In this document: in pieces, positions 1 to 6,299 of the stretch | How positions within the stretch are numbered: position 1 is the first letter of the stretch | Layout of the letters: every line of letters begins with the position of its first letter | DNA from: Gammaproteobacteria bacterium | GTDB lineage: Bacteria; Pseudomonadota; Gammaproteobacteria; Pseudomonadales; Pseudohongiellaceae | Direction: 5' to 3' | DNA length: 8,983 nt | NCBI GenBank assembly: GCA_003556835.1 | Contig: PWQG01000344.1 | Location: 1 to 8,983, forward strand | Made by a program: the position numbers and the translations under genes | Notes under the pieces: generated by a model | Told to the model about the DNA's origin: nothing | Database searches by the model: none | The model's input: the letters and a program-made list of their open reading frames with translations, nothing else

Positions 1-21
1 ACCTGACAGGATCCCCCGCCA

Positions 22-1548
22 ATGACCGTGATTAAACAGGATGACATGATTCAGAGTGTGGCTGATGCACTGCAATACATCTCCTACTACCACCCTCTGG
101 ATTTCATCAATGCCGTGAACGAAGCCTACGAGCGTGAGGAGTCGCAGGCGGCGAAGGATGCCATGGCGCAGATCCTGATCAATTCGCGGCTTTGCGCTGA
201 GGGTAAGCGACCGATTTGCCAGGACACCGGTATTGTCACGGTCTTCCTGAAGATCGGTATGAAGGTGCAGTGGGAGGGTGAATTGAGTGTGGCCGATATG
301 GTCAATGAGGGTGTGCGACGCGCCTACCTGAATCCGGATAATGTGCTGCGGGCCTCGATCCTGGACGATCCGGCTGGTGCGCGGCGTAATACCAAGGACA
401 ACACCCCGGCGGTGATTCACATGGAGGTCGTGCCCGGCGATGAGGTTGAAGTGACCGTGGCGGCCAAGGGTGGTGGATCCGAGAACAAGGCCAAGATGGT
501 CATGCTCAATCCCAGTGACAGCATCGTCGACTGGGTATTGAAGACGGTTCCCACCATGGGGGCCGGCTGGTGTCCGCCAGGTATGCTGGGCATCGGCATC
601 GGTGGTACGGCGGAGAAAGCCGCGGTGCTGGCCAAGGAGTCCTTGATGGACCCCATCGATATCCACGAGCTGCGTGAGCGCGGTCCGCAGAACCGGGTCG
701 AGGAACTGCGCCTGGAGATCATGGACAAGGTCAATGCGCTTGGCATCGGTGCCCAGGGCCTGGGTGGCCTGACCACGGTGCTGGACATCAAGATCAAGGA
801 TTATCCGACGCACGCCGCTTCCCTGCCCGTGGCCATGATTCCCAATTGCGCTGCCACCCGCCATGCCCACTTCACCCTGAAAGGTGAGGGTCCGGCACAC
901 CTGGCGCCGCCCAGGCTGGAGGACTGGCCGCAGATCACCTGGGATGCCGGTCCACGTGCCCGGCGCGTGAACCTGGATACGGTCACGGCCGAGGACGTTG
1001 CCCAGTGGCAGCCGGGTGAAACGTTGCTGCTGTCCGGCAAAATGCTGACCGGCCGGGATGCTGCCCACAAGCGGATGGTGGAAATGTTCAACAGGGGGGA
1101 ATCCCTGCCTGAAGGCGTGGACCTGAAGGGGCGTTTCATCTACTACGTCGGTCCGGTCGATCCGGTACGTGACGAGGTCATTGGACCAGCCGGCCCGACT
1201 ACGGCCACACGTATGGACAAGTTCACCGAGCAGATGCTGGCGCAGACCGGTCTGCTCGGCATGATCGGCAAGGCCGAGCGGGGTCCGGTGGCGATCGAGG
1301 CCATCCGCAAACACAAGGCGGTCTACCTGATGGCAGTTGGTGGAGCAGCCTACCTGGTCTCCAAGGCCATCCGCAGCGCCAAAATCGTGGCCTTCGAGGA
1401 GCTGGGCATGGAAGCCATCCATGAGTTCGAAGTGGAAGATATGCCGGTCACGGTAGCCGTGGACGTCAATGGTACTTCGGTGCATCAGAGTGGTCCGGCG
1501 CAGTGGAAGGCAAGAATTGCAGAGGCACAACCACTTACGGTGCGTTGA
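22..1548 (+). CDS. Class I (iron-sulfur) fumarate hydratase, single-chain
   Basis: This cytoplasmic enzyme interconverts fumarate and L-malate in the TCA cycle and uses a labile [4Fe-4S] cluster. At 508 residues it has the single-chain FumA/FumB-like form, with the alpha-type domain at about 8-285 and the beta-type domain at about 288-498. Three cysteines fit the cluster ligands: C66 in PICQDTG, C184 in GWCPPG and C276 in IPNCAATRH. Their spacing (118 and 92) is close to that of E. coli FumA. Other family motifs are SGKMLTGRDAAHKR (about 338-351) and GPTTATRMDKF (about 391-401). The gene is full length with no missing key residue. The ATG at 22 has a modest purine-rich CAGGA at 7-11; a start upstream of the window cannot be excluded but is unlikely, since the N-terminus matches the family. 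The next gene starts 12 bases downstream and is probably co-transcribed. I am very sure of the family; choosing fumA or fumB as a symbol would be arbitrary. Confidence 0.96.
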   Translation: MTVIKQDDMIQSVADALQYISYYHPLDFINAVNEAYEREESQAAKDAMAQILINSRLCAEGKRPICQDTGIVTVFLKIGMKVQWEGELSVADMVNEGVRRAYLNPDNVLRASILDDPAGARRNTKDNTPAVIHMEVVPGDEVEVTVAAKGGGSENKAKMVMLNPSDSIVDWVLKTVPTMGAGWCPPGMLGIGIGGTAEKAAVLAKESLMDPIDIHELRERGPQNRVEELRLEIMDKVNALGIGAQGLGGLTTVLDIKIKDYPTHAASLPVAMIPNCAATRHAHFTLKGEGPAHLAPPRLEDWPQITWDAGPRARRVNLDTVTAEDVAQWQPGETLLLSGKMLTGRDAAHKRMVEMFNRGESLPEGVDLKGRFIYYVGPVDPVRDEVIGPAGPTTATRMDKFTEQMLAQTGLLGMIGKAERGPVAIEAIRKHKAVYLMAVGGAAYLVSKAIRSAKIVAFEELGMEAIHEFEVEDMPVTVAVDVNGTSVHQSGPAQWKARIAEAQPLTVR

Positions 1549-1551
1549 GGG
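1547..1551 (+). promoter_or_regulatory. Ribosome binding site overlapping the fumarase stop codon
   Basis: GAGGG lies 9 bases before the ATG at 1561, and its first two bases belong to the fumarase TGA stop (1546-1548). Ribosomes ending on fumarase would therefore sit on this site, which suggests translational coupling of the two genes. It also supports 1561 as the start of the cyclase. Confidence 0.7.
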
Positions 1552-1560
1552 CAAAGACTG

Positions 1561-2613
1561 ATGTATAACAGTGTCCGTATAGTCGATAACCTGGCCGAGA
1601 TAACCCGTTATCAGGATCGACATGTGCTGGAAAAGAGCCTGATGAAAACGCTCAATGAACTCTTTCCCGGTGAAAACCTGCGGCTGTTTGCGGCGCGCAA
1701 GCGGGAGAATCGCCTGGAGCTGAATCTGCTCTCATTCTGTGTCAATGACGTAATCGGAATGTCGGAAGAGGCGGATCAGCAGGGGGCGGATTGCAATGAG
1801 CTGGAGCAGGCCGTCGCCCGCGCGGTGGGCAATTCGGATATCGAACTGATGTGGAATGCTGGCGGGGAAGGAATGACCGCCATTTATCCTGCCTATGATA
1901 CGCGTGGTGACATTTTTGCGGTCCTGGTTCACCAACGGGAAGTTCCGCCAGGCGGCAATGACCAGCGCCTCGTGTATGGCATTCTGCGGGTTTATGCAAA
2001 CTACCTGGCACTGATTGATAAATCGCAGCGAGATAAGTTGACGGGGTTGTTCAATCGGGAGACCTTGAATGATGAAGTCACACGACTGTTGGTACGTGGT
2101 GGAAGCATTCCACAAAATGCGGCGGCGGATGACTCCAGACGTCGTCCACTTCAGGTCAAACACTGGCTCGCCCTGGTTGACATAGACAGCTTCAAAGCGA
2201 TCAATGACAATTTTGGTCATCTTTATGGGGATGAGGTCATCATCCTGATTGCCCGGCTGATGGAATCCGGGGTGATGCGTGATTCTGATCTCGTATTCCG
2301 CTATGGAGGTGAGGAGTTTGTTCTATTGCTGGACGCTCCCGATGAGGCATCCATTCGCGCTGGCCTGGAGAGGTTGCGGTTGACTATCGAAGCGCACAAT
2401 TTTCCGCAGATCGGCACCGTGACCATCAGTGCCGGTTTCGTAGAAGTGGCCGGTCAACAATCGCCTGCTGACGTCATTGGGGAAGCGGATAATGCCCTGT
2501 ACTACGCGAAAAAGCATGGTCGTAACCAGGTGCAAGGCTATCGTGAACTGGTTGAAAGTGGACGACTTGCCCGTAATGCCCCGGTGACTGAGTCGGATAT
2601 CGAACTGTTCTGA
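1561..2613 (+). CDS. GGEEF diguanylate cyclase with GAF-like N-terminal domain
   Basis: This enzyme condenses two GTP into the second messenger c-di-GMP. The GGEEF domain spans about 150-328. It begins with DKLTGLFNR (158-166), has the metal-binding VDIDSFK segment (D207, D209), and carries an intact GGEEF active site at 249-253. Five residues before it is RDSD (240-243), a proper RxxD inhibitory site, so product feedback is expected. Residues 1-150 have no membrane segment or signal peptide. Their alternating strands and the long helix leading into the GGEEF domain look like a GAF-type sensor, but I cannot name a ligand; C60 and C78 are the only cysteines noted there. Residues about 178-200 form a hydrophilic insertion in the first part of the catalytic domain. 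A charged tail follows residue 330. There is no EAL domain. The protein is therefore probably soluble and active. It sits directly behind fumarase and is probably co-expressed with it. Confidence 0.93.
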   Translation: MYNSVRIVDNLAEITRYQDRHVLEKSLMKTLNELFPGENLRLFAARKRENRLELNLLSFCVNDVIGMSEEADQQGADCNELEQAVARAVGNSDIELMWNAGGEGMTAIYPAYDTRGDIFAVLVHQREVPPGGNDQRLVYGILRVYANYLALIDKSQRDKLTGLFNRETLNDEVTRLLVRGGSIPQNAAADDSRRRPLQVKHWLALVDIDSFKAINDNFGHLYGDEVIILIARLMESGVMRDSDLVFRYGGEEFVLLLDAPDEASIRAGLERLRLTIEAHNFPQIGTVTISAGFVEVAGQQSPADVIGEADNALYYAKKHGRNQVQGYRELVESGRLARNAPVTESDIELF

Positions 2614-2709
2614 ATCGTCATGGTGATGCAACGCAAGCACCTCGCGCTCTGGTCGGAATCGATCCTGCCCTCATAGCAGCGAATCGGACTCGTGTTTTCG
2701 CGCGGCGGT

Positions 2710-3573
2710 CTAGCGCAGAATCATCAGGGGCACGCGGGTCCGGCGCAGGATGGCGGTGGTTGTGCTGCCGACAATCATGTGGCGGATACGGGAGTGTCCG
2801 TAGGCGCCCATCACCAGCAGATCGATTCCCTGTTCCGTCTGATACTCCAGCAATGCGGTTTCGGTGTTTCCCGTCAACAGGGCGGGTGTCACATCAAAGC
2901 CGGCGTCCGTGAGGAGCTTGCTGGCCTCATCCATGGCAGCCCGGTTTTTTTCCGTCTCACCGATCATCACCAGATGACAGGCCACACCCTTGAGCAGCGG
3001 GCTGGCTGCGACCATTTCCACAGCTTTGCGGGCGGTCGGGCTGCCATCGTAGGCGATCATGAACCGCTCGGGCGGGGTGAAGGACTGCTGGGCAATGAGG
3101 ATCGGTTTCTGCAGCGTCCGTATGACCGACTCAAGGTGGCTGCCGATATGTCCGTGCGCTGATTCGGTGTCCGCGCCGCGTTTGCCCATCACCAGCATGC
3201 GGATGTCCGGCTCGAGCGCAGTCAGGGTGTCGATCAGGTCTCCGTGGCGCTGGCGGGTATCCACCTGGCCGATACCGCTCGCCTCGATCCGTTCCCGGGC
3301 GGCCTGCAGGACGTGTTTCCCCTGCTCCATGGCGATGCGTGCCCGTTGCTCGTCAAGCTCGCTCAACTCCTGCAACAGGGATTCGCGGGCATCGAAACTG
3401 ATGCTCCCACTGAGGTTCTGTGATTCACTGCGGTCGGGCTTGTCGATGACATGCAGCAGGCTCAATGGGGCATCGAGGCGCTTCGCGGACCATGCCGCAT
3501 AATCACAGACAGCCTCGCCGTAGCCTGAGTCGTCGATGCAGGCGATTACCGTGTCGTTTTTGCTCTCGGTCAT
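2710..3573 (-). CDS. Tandem-domain universal stress protein (UspA family)
   Basis: This is a 287-residue cytoplasmic protein made of two UspA-like Rossmann-type domains, about 8-162 and 169-287. Such proteins are induced by stress or starvation and often bind ATP; their targets are usually unknown. The second domain has the nucleotide-binding pattern G-x2-G-x9-G-S/T intact (G256, G259, G269, S270) and the early acidic residue D176 in AYDGSPT. The first domain has IDDSG (13-17) and a variant with ten residues between the glycines (G133, G144-S145), so ATP binding there is less certain. The start is supported by AAGGA (3581-3585, reverse strand) seven bases upstream. The gene follows the SulP transporter by 24 bases on the same strand, which implies an operon and a role linked to that transporter. 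Its 3' end faces the cyclase gene across 96 bases in which I see no clear terminator. Confidence 0.93.
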   Translation of the reverse strand: MTESKNDTVIACIDDSGYGEAVCDYAAWSAKRLDAPLSLLHVIDKPDRSESQNLSGSISFDARESLLQELSELDEQRARIAMEQGKHVLQAARERIEASGIGQVDTRQRHGDLIDTLTALEPDIRMLVMGKRGADTESAHGHIGSHLESVIRTLQKPILIAQQSFTPPERFMIAYDGSPTARKAVEMVAASPLLKGVACHLVMIGETEKNRAAMDEASKLLTDAGFDVTPALLTGNTETALLEYQTEQGIDLLVMGAYGHSRIRHMIVGSTTTAILRRTRVPLMILR

Positions 3574-3597
3574 GCGGTTTTCCTTGTTATACCGGAA

Positions 3598-5082
3598 TCA
3601 ATGTCCCATCAGTCGTTCGACGGCATCGGGTTTGTCATGCACACCGAAACGATCCACCAGCGTGGCACTGGCCTCGTTGAGACCGATCAGCTCGACTTCT
3701 GCACCATCGCGGCGGAACTTCAGGATCACCTTGTCCAGCGAACTGATGGCGGTGATGTCCCAGAAATGGGCCCGGCTCAGGTCGATGGTAACCCGGTCGA
3801 TGGCCTCGCCGAAATCGAATCCGGCGATGAACTGTTCCGCAGAGGTGAAGAAGACCTGGCCGACCACCTGGTAGCTGCGATGCTGCCCATCCTCGGACAG
3901 AGTGGAGCGGATGTACATGATCTCCCCGATCTTGCGGGCGAAGAACAGGGCACTGAGCAGGACGCCGAGCAATACCCCCAGGGCCAGGTTGTGGGTGAAC
4001 ACCACCACCGACACCGTGCCTAGCATGACAATACTGGAGCTCTTCGGGTGATGGCGCAGGTTGCTGATCGATGACCAGCTGAAGGTGCCGATGGCGACCA
4101 TGATCATGACGGCAGCCAGGGCAGCCATGGGGATCTGTGCCACCCAGTCGCCGATATATACGGCCATGACGATGAGTACCACCCCGGCCGTGAACGAGGA
4201 CAGGCGGGTGCGGCCGCCGGATTTGATGTTGATGATGGACTGGCCGATCATGGCGCAGCCGGCCATGCCACCGAACAGGCCGGAGCCGATGTTGGCCACA
4301 CCCTGGCCGACGCACTCGCGGTTGCGGTTACTGGGTTTGTCGGTCAGGTCATCAACAATGGTGGCGGTCATCATGGATTCGAGCAGACCGATCACTGCCA
4401 GTGTCAGGGCGTAGGGCAATATGATGGTCAGGGTTTCCAGGTTCAGCGGGACATCCGGCCAGAGGAAAATCGGCAGGGTATCGGGCAGTTCTCCCATATC
4501 ACCAACCGTGCGCACATCGATACCGAAGTACAATGCGGCGGCGGTGCAGACAACGATGGCCACCAGGGGTGAAGGGATAGCATTGGTGATGCGGGGAAGC
4601 CCATAGATGATCAGCAGACCGCCGCCCAGTATTGCGTATACCGAAAGGCTGGCGTTGTCTCCCGTCAATTCCGGTAATTGTGCCATGAAGATCAGGATGG
4701 CCAGGGCGTTGACGAAGCCGGTCACCACCGAACGAGAAACGAAGCGCATCAACTGGTCCAGGCGGAACACGCCAGCGATGATCTGCAGCAGGCCGGTAAG
4801 CAGGGTGGCCGCCAGCAGGTATTCAAGACCATGGTCGCGCACCAGGGTCACCATGACCAGGGCCATGGCGCCAGTGGCGGCTGATATCATGCCGGGTCGT
4901 CCGCCGACAAAAGCGGTGATGACAGCAATACAGAAAGAAGCGTAAAGGCCGACCTGCGGATCGACTCCTGCAATGATGGAAAAGGCCACGGCTTCGGGAA
5001 TGAGTGCCAGGGCGACGACAATACCGGCGAGAATATCGCCGCGGACGTTGGAGAACCAGCTCCGTTTCAGGGCTTGCAACAT
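3598..5082 (-). CDS. SulP-family inorganic anion transporter with C-terminal STAS domain
   Basis: This is an inner-membrane transporter of the SLC26/SulP family, whose bacterial members move sulfate, bicarbonate, chloride or dicarboxylates, often coupled to Na+ or H+. Family signatures are the RGDILAGIVVALALIPEAVAF region (about 14-34), the AGVDPQVGLYASF segment (38-50), ISAATGAMALV (66-76), E235 in GLLESMMTA, and GGMAGCAMIGQS (271-282) followed by SGGRTRLSSFTAG. The membrane part occupies about 10-385 and is rich in hydrophobic helices. The soluble STAS domain spans about 400-490 and includes the DLSRAHFWDITAISSLD segment (434-450) near the usual regulatory loop. The length (494) suits the shorter BicA-like bacterial forms. 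Substrate cannot be read from sequence; the clustering with a stress protein does not settle it. The start at 5082 has only a weak upstream AAAGAG at about 12 bases, so the exact start is less sure. It is probably the first gene of a two-gene operon with the downstream stress protein. Confidence 0.93.
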   Translation of the reverse strand: MLQALKRSWFSNVRGDILAGIVVALALIPEAVAFSIIAGVDPQVGLYASFCIAVITAFVGGRPGMISAATGAMALVMVTLVRDHGLEYLLAATLLTGLLQIIAGVFRLDQLMRFVSRSVVTGFVNALAILIFMAQLPELTGDNASLSVYAILGGGLLIIYGLPRITNAIPSPLVAIVVCTAAALYFGIDVRTVGDMGELPDTLPIFLWPDVPLNLETLTIILPYALTLAVIGLLESMMTATIVDDLTDKPSNRNRECVGQGVANIGSGLFGGMAGCAMIGQSIINIKSGGRTRLSSFTAGVVLIVMAVYIGDWVAQIPMAALAAVMIMVAIGTFSWSSISNLRHHPKSSSIVMLGTVSVVVFTHNLALGVLLGVLLSALFFARKIGEIMYIRSTLSEDGQHRSYQVVGQVFFTSAEQFIAGFDFGEAIDRVTIDLSRAHFWDITAISSLDKVILKFRRDGAEVELIGLNEASATLVDRFGVHDKPDAVERLMGH

Positions 5083-5160
5083 GGATCAGGATGACTCTTT
5101 GTGGCGTGATTCAGGCAATGATCAACCCCGCTGCCAGAACCTGTGTCGGGCAGGATGTTC

Positions 5161-5195
5161 GGGGTTTCGGGTGCTGTCTTGTCGCGGTGGGGGGG
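5161..5195 (+). other. G-rich stretch in divergent spacer
   Basis: The 260-base gap between the SulP and exchanger starts contains a GGGG run (5161-5164), a GGG run (5169-5171) and a run of seven G (5189-5195) on the forward strand. Four G-triplets could in principle form a quadruplex, but one loop would be about 17 bases long, so the case is weak. The stretch lies upstream of both flanking genes, on the template strand for sulP. I could not assign a convincing sigma-70 promoter for either gene in this spacer. Confidence 0.25.
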
Positions 5196-5258
5196 TGTCT
5201 TACGGTGGCGTGGCGAGCGGCATGCGCTGACAATCCCTGTGTTATGGTGAGACATTCC

Positions 5259-5279
5259 GTTTCGGGCTCACCCCGAAGC
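5259..5279. repeat. Short inverted repeat in divergent spacer
   Basis: TTCGGG (5261-5266) and CCCGAA (5272-5277) form a perfect 6-bp inverted repeat around a 5-base loop, extended to 8 bp by one G-T wobble and one G-C pair. There is no T-run on either side in either direction, so it is not a classic intrinsic terminator. It lies about 65 bases before the exchanger start and could be an operator or a leader hairpin, or chance. Confidence 0.3.
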
Positions 5280-5333
5280 AGGGCGCGAAGTGTACAGCAA
5301 GGCGGGGCATTAGGGAACTGATATATCTTGACA

Positions 5334-5339
5334 GAGGTG
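5334..5339 (+). promoter_or_regulatory. Ribosome binding site of the exchanger gene
   Basis: GAGGTG ends three bases before the ATG at 5343, with its GAGG core five bases away. This good Shine-Dalgarno match fixes the start of the exchanger at 5343, consistent with the protein beginning just before its first hydrophobic helix. Confidence 0.65.
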
Positions 5340-5342
5340 TAG

Positions 5343-6299
5343 ATGGTCGGGTTCGAATACGTTTTCGCGATGCTGGGCGGCGTGCTGCTGTTATTTGCCG
5401 GAGGTGAATTGCTGGTGCGTGGTGCTGTTTCTGCGGCGCATTGGTTCCGTGTGTCACCTTTACTTACCGGGCTGTTCGTGGTCGGTTTTGGTACGTCTAC
5501 CCCTGAACTGGTGGTGTCGGTTGATGCGGCGCTGGCTGGCAATCCGGATATCGCCGTGGGCAATGTCGTGGGTAGCAATATCGGCAACAGCCTGCTGATA
5601 CTTGGGATCTGCGCGCTCATCACTCCTTTGATGGTTTCGCCACTGGCATTGAAACGTGATGGTGTGCTTGTGTTGGGGGCCAGCCTACTGTTTGTACTGT
5701 TGGTCGGGGGCAGCGCCCTGGGCCGTCTGGATGCCGTCATTCTCCTCACGGCATTCACATTGTATCTGCTATTGGCGTGGTGGACCGAGCGTCGGAATCC
5801 GAGACGCCAGGTCACCTCTTCCGTGCCTGCAATGGAGCTTGTGGAATCAGGGTCAAGCACGCTGTTCAAAGTGGTGGCAGGTCTTCTGCTGCTGATCGGG
5901 GGGTCCCGAGTCCTGTTGTATGGCGCGACTGGAATTGCGACCTCGCTCGGTGTATCCGAGGCGGTCATCGGCCTCACCCTTGTTGCGGTGGGCACCTCGC
6001 TGCCCGAGCTGACGATCTCTGTGGTGGCCGCCTTGCGGCGTCAGATGGATGTGGCCGTTGGTAATATACTGGGCAGTAACCTGTTCAACCTGCTGGGAAT
6101 CCTTGGTGTTTCAGCCCTGCTGCAGCCTCTGCCGATCCATGCACGGATTCTTGCCTTTGACCAGTGGGTGCTGCTGTCCTCCTCCCTGTTGTTGCTCTTC
6201 TTCCTGTATACGGGTCGTCGCATCAGCCGCCTGGAAGGCCTGCTGCTCTTGCTGTGTTATGCCGCTTACATCGGGGTCGGTGTATCGGGCTTTGCGTGA
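5343..6299 (+). CDS. Calcium/sodium antiporter (CaxA/YrbG family)
   Basis: This is an inner-membrane cation exchanger of the CaCA superfamily, related to K+-dependent Na+/Ca2+ exchangers, expected to export Ca2+ (or a similar cation) in exchange for Na+. At 318 residues it is the usual length. Two inverted alpha repeats are clear. Alpha-1 (about 47-82) has GFGTSTPEL with E55, then AVGNVVGSNIGN. Alpha-2 (about 214-249) has AVGTSLPEL with E222, then AVGNILGSNLFN. The two glutamates are the expected ion-binding residues. About ten hydrophobic helices are visible, split by a basic cytoplasmic loop near 149-158 (ERRNPRRQ) and a short linker to about 172. A strong ribosome binding site supports the start. 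The gene stands alone on its strand. Its last 34 bases overlap the 3' end of the opposing ion-channel gene, so transcription of either gene would run through the other's end. Bacterial physiology is uncertain even for well-studied members such as YrbG, and the ion is inferred from family. Confidence 0.94.
   Translation: MVGFEYVFAMLGGVLLLFAGGELLVRGAVSAAHWFRVSPLLTGLFVVGFGTSTPELVVSVDAALAGNPDIAVGNVVGSNIGNSLLILGICALITPLMVSPLALKRDGVLVLGASLLFVLLVGGSALGRLDAVILLTAFTLYLLLAWWTERRNPRRQVTSSVPAMELVESGSSTLFKVVAGLLLLIGGSRVLLYGATGIATSLGVSEAVIGLTLVAVGTSLPELTISVVAALRRQMDVAVGNILGSNLFNLLGILGVSALLQPLPIHARILAFDQWVLLSSSLLLLFFLYTGRRISRLEGLLLLLCYAAYIGVGVSGFA

Noticed and set aside
2614..2709. Possible bidirectional terminator between the convergent cyclase and stress-protein genes
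   Set aside because: I found no stem of useful length with a T-run in either direction; GAATCG occurs twice but as direct, not inverted, copies.
2692..3162. Forward open frame (156 codons) opposite the universal stress protein
   Set aside because: It is antisense to a well-supported gene, with shadow-like composition and no domain.
3635..4315. Reverse-strand open frame (226 codons) inside the SulP gene in another frame
   Set aside because: It is very rich in His, Arg, Pro and Gly, typical of an out-of-frame reading; the SulP frame has all family signatures.
5322..5333. TATATC and TTGACA just before the exchanger start, resembling promoter boxes
   Set aside because: The order and distance are wrong: the TTGACA is about 10 bases from the ATG and the TATATC precedes it. 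A start driven by TATATC would fall on the ribosome binding site.
5111..5995. Long reverse-strand open frame (294 codons) opposite the exchanger gene
   Set aside because: It is rich in Ser, Thr, Pro and Arg with no recognisable domain, runs antisense to a clear antiporter with intact motifs, and fits a GC-biased shadow frame.
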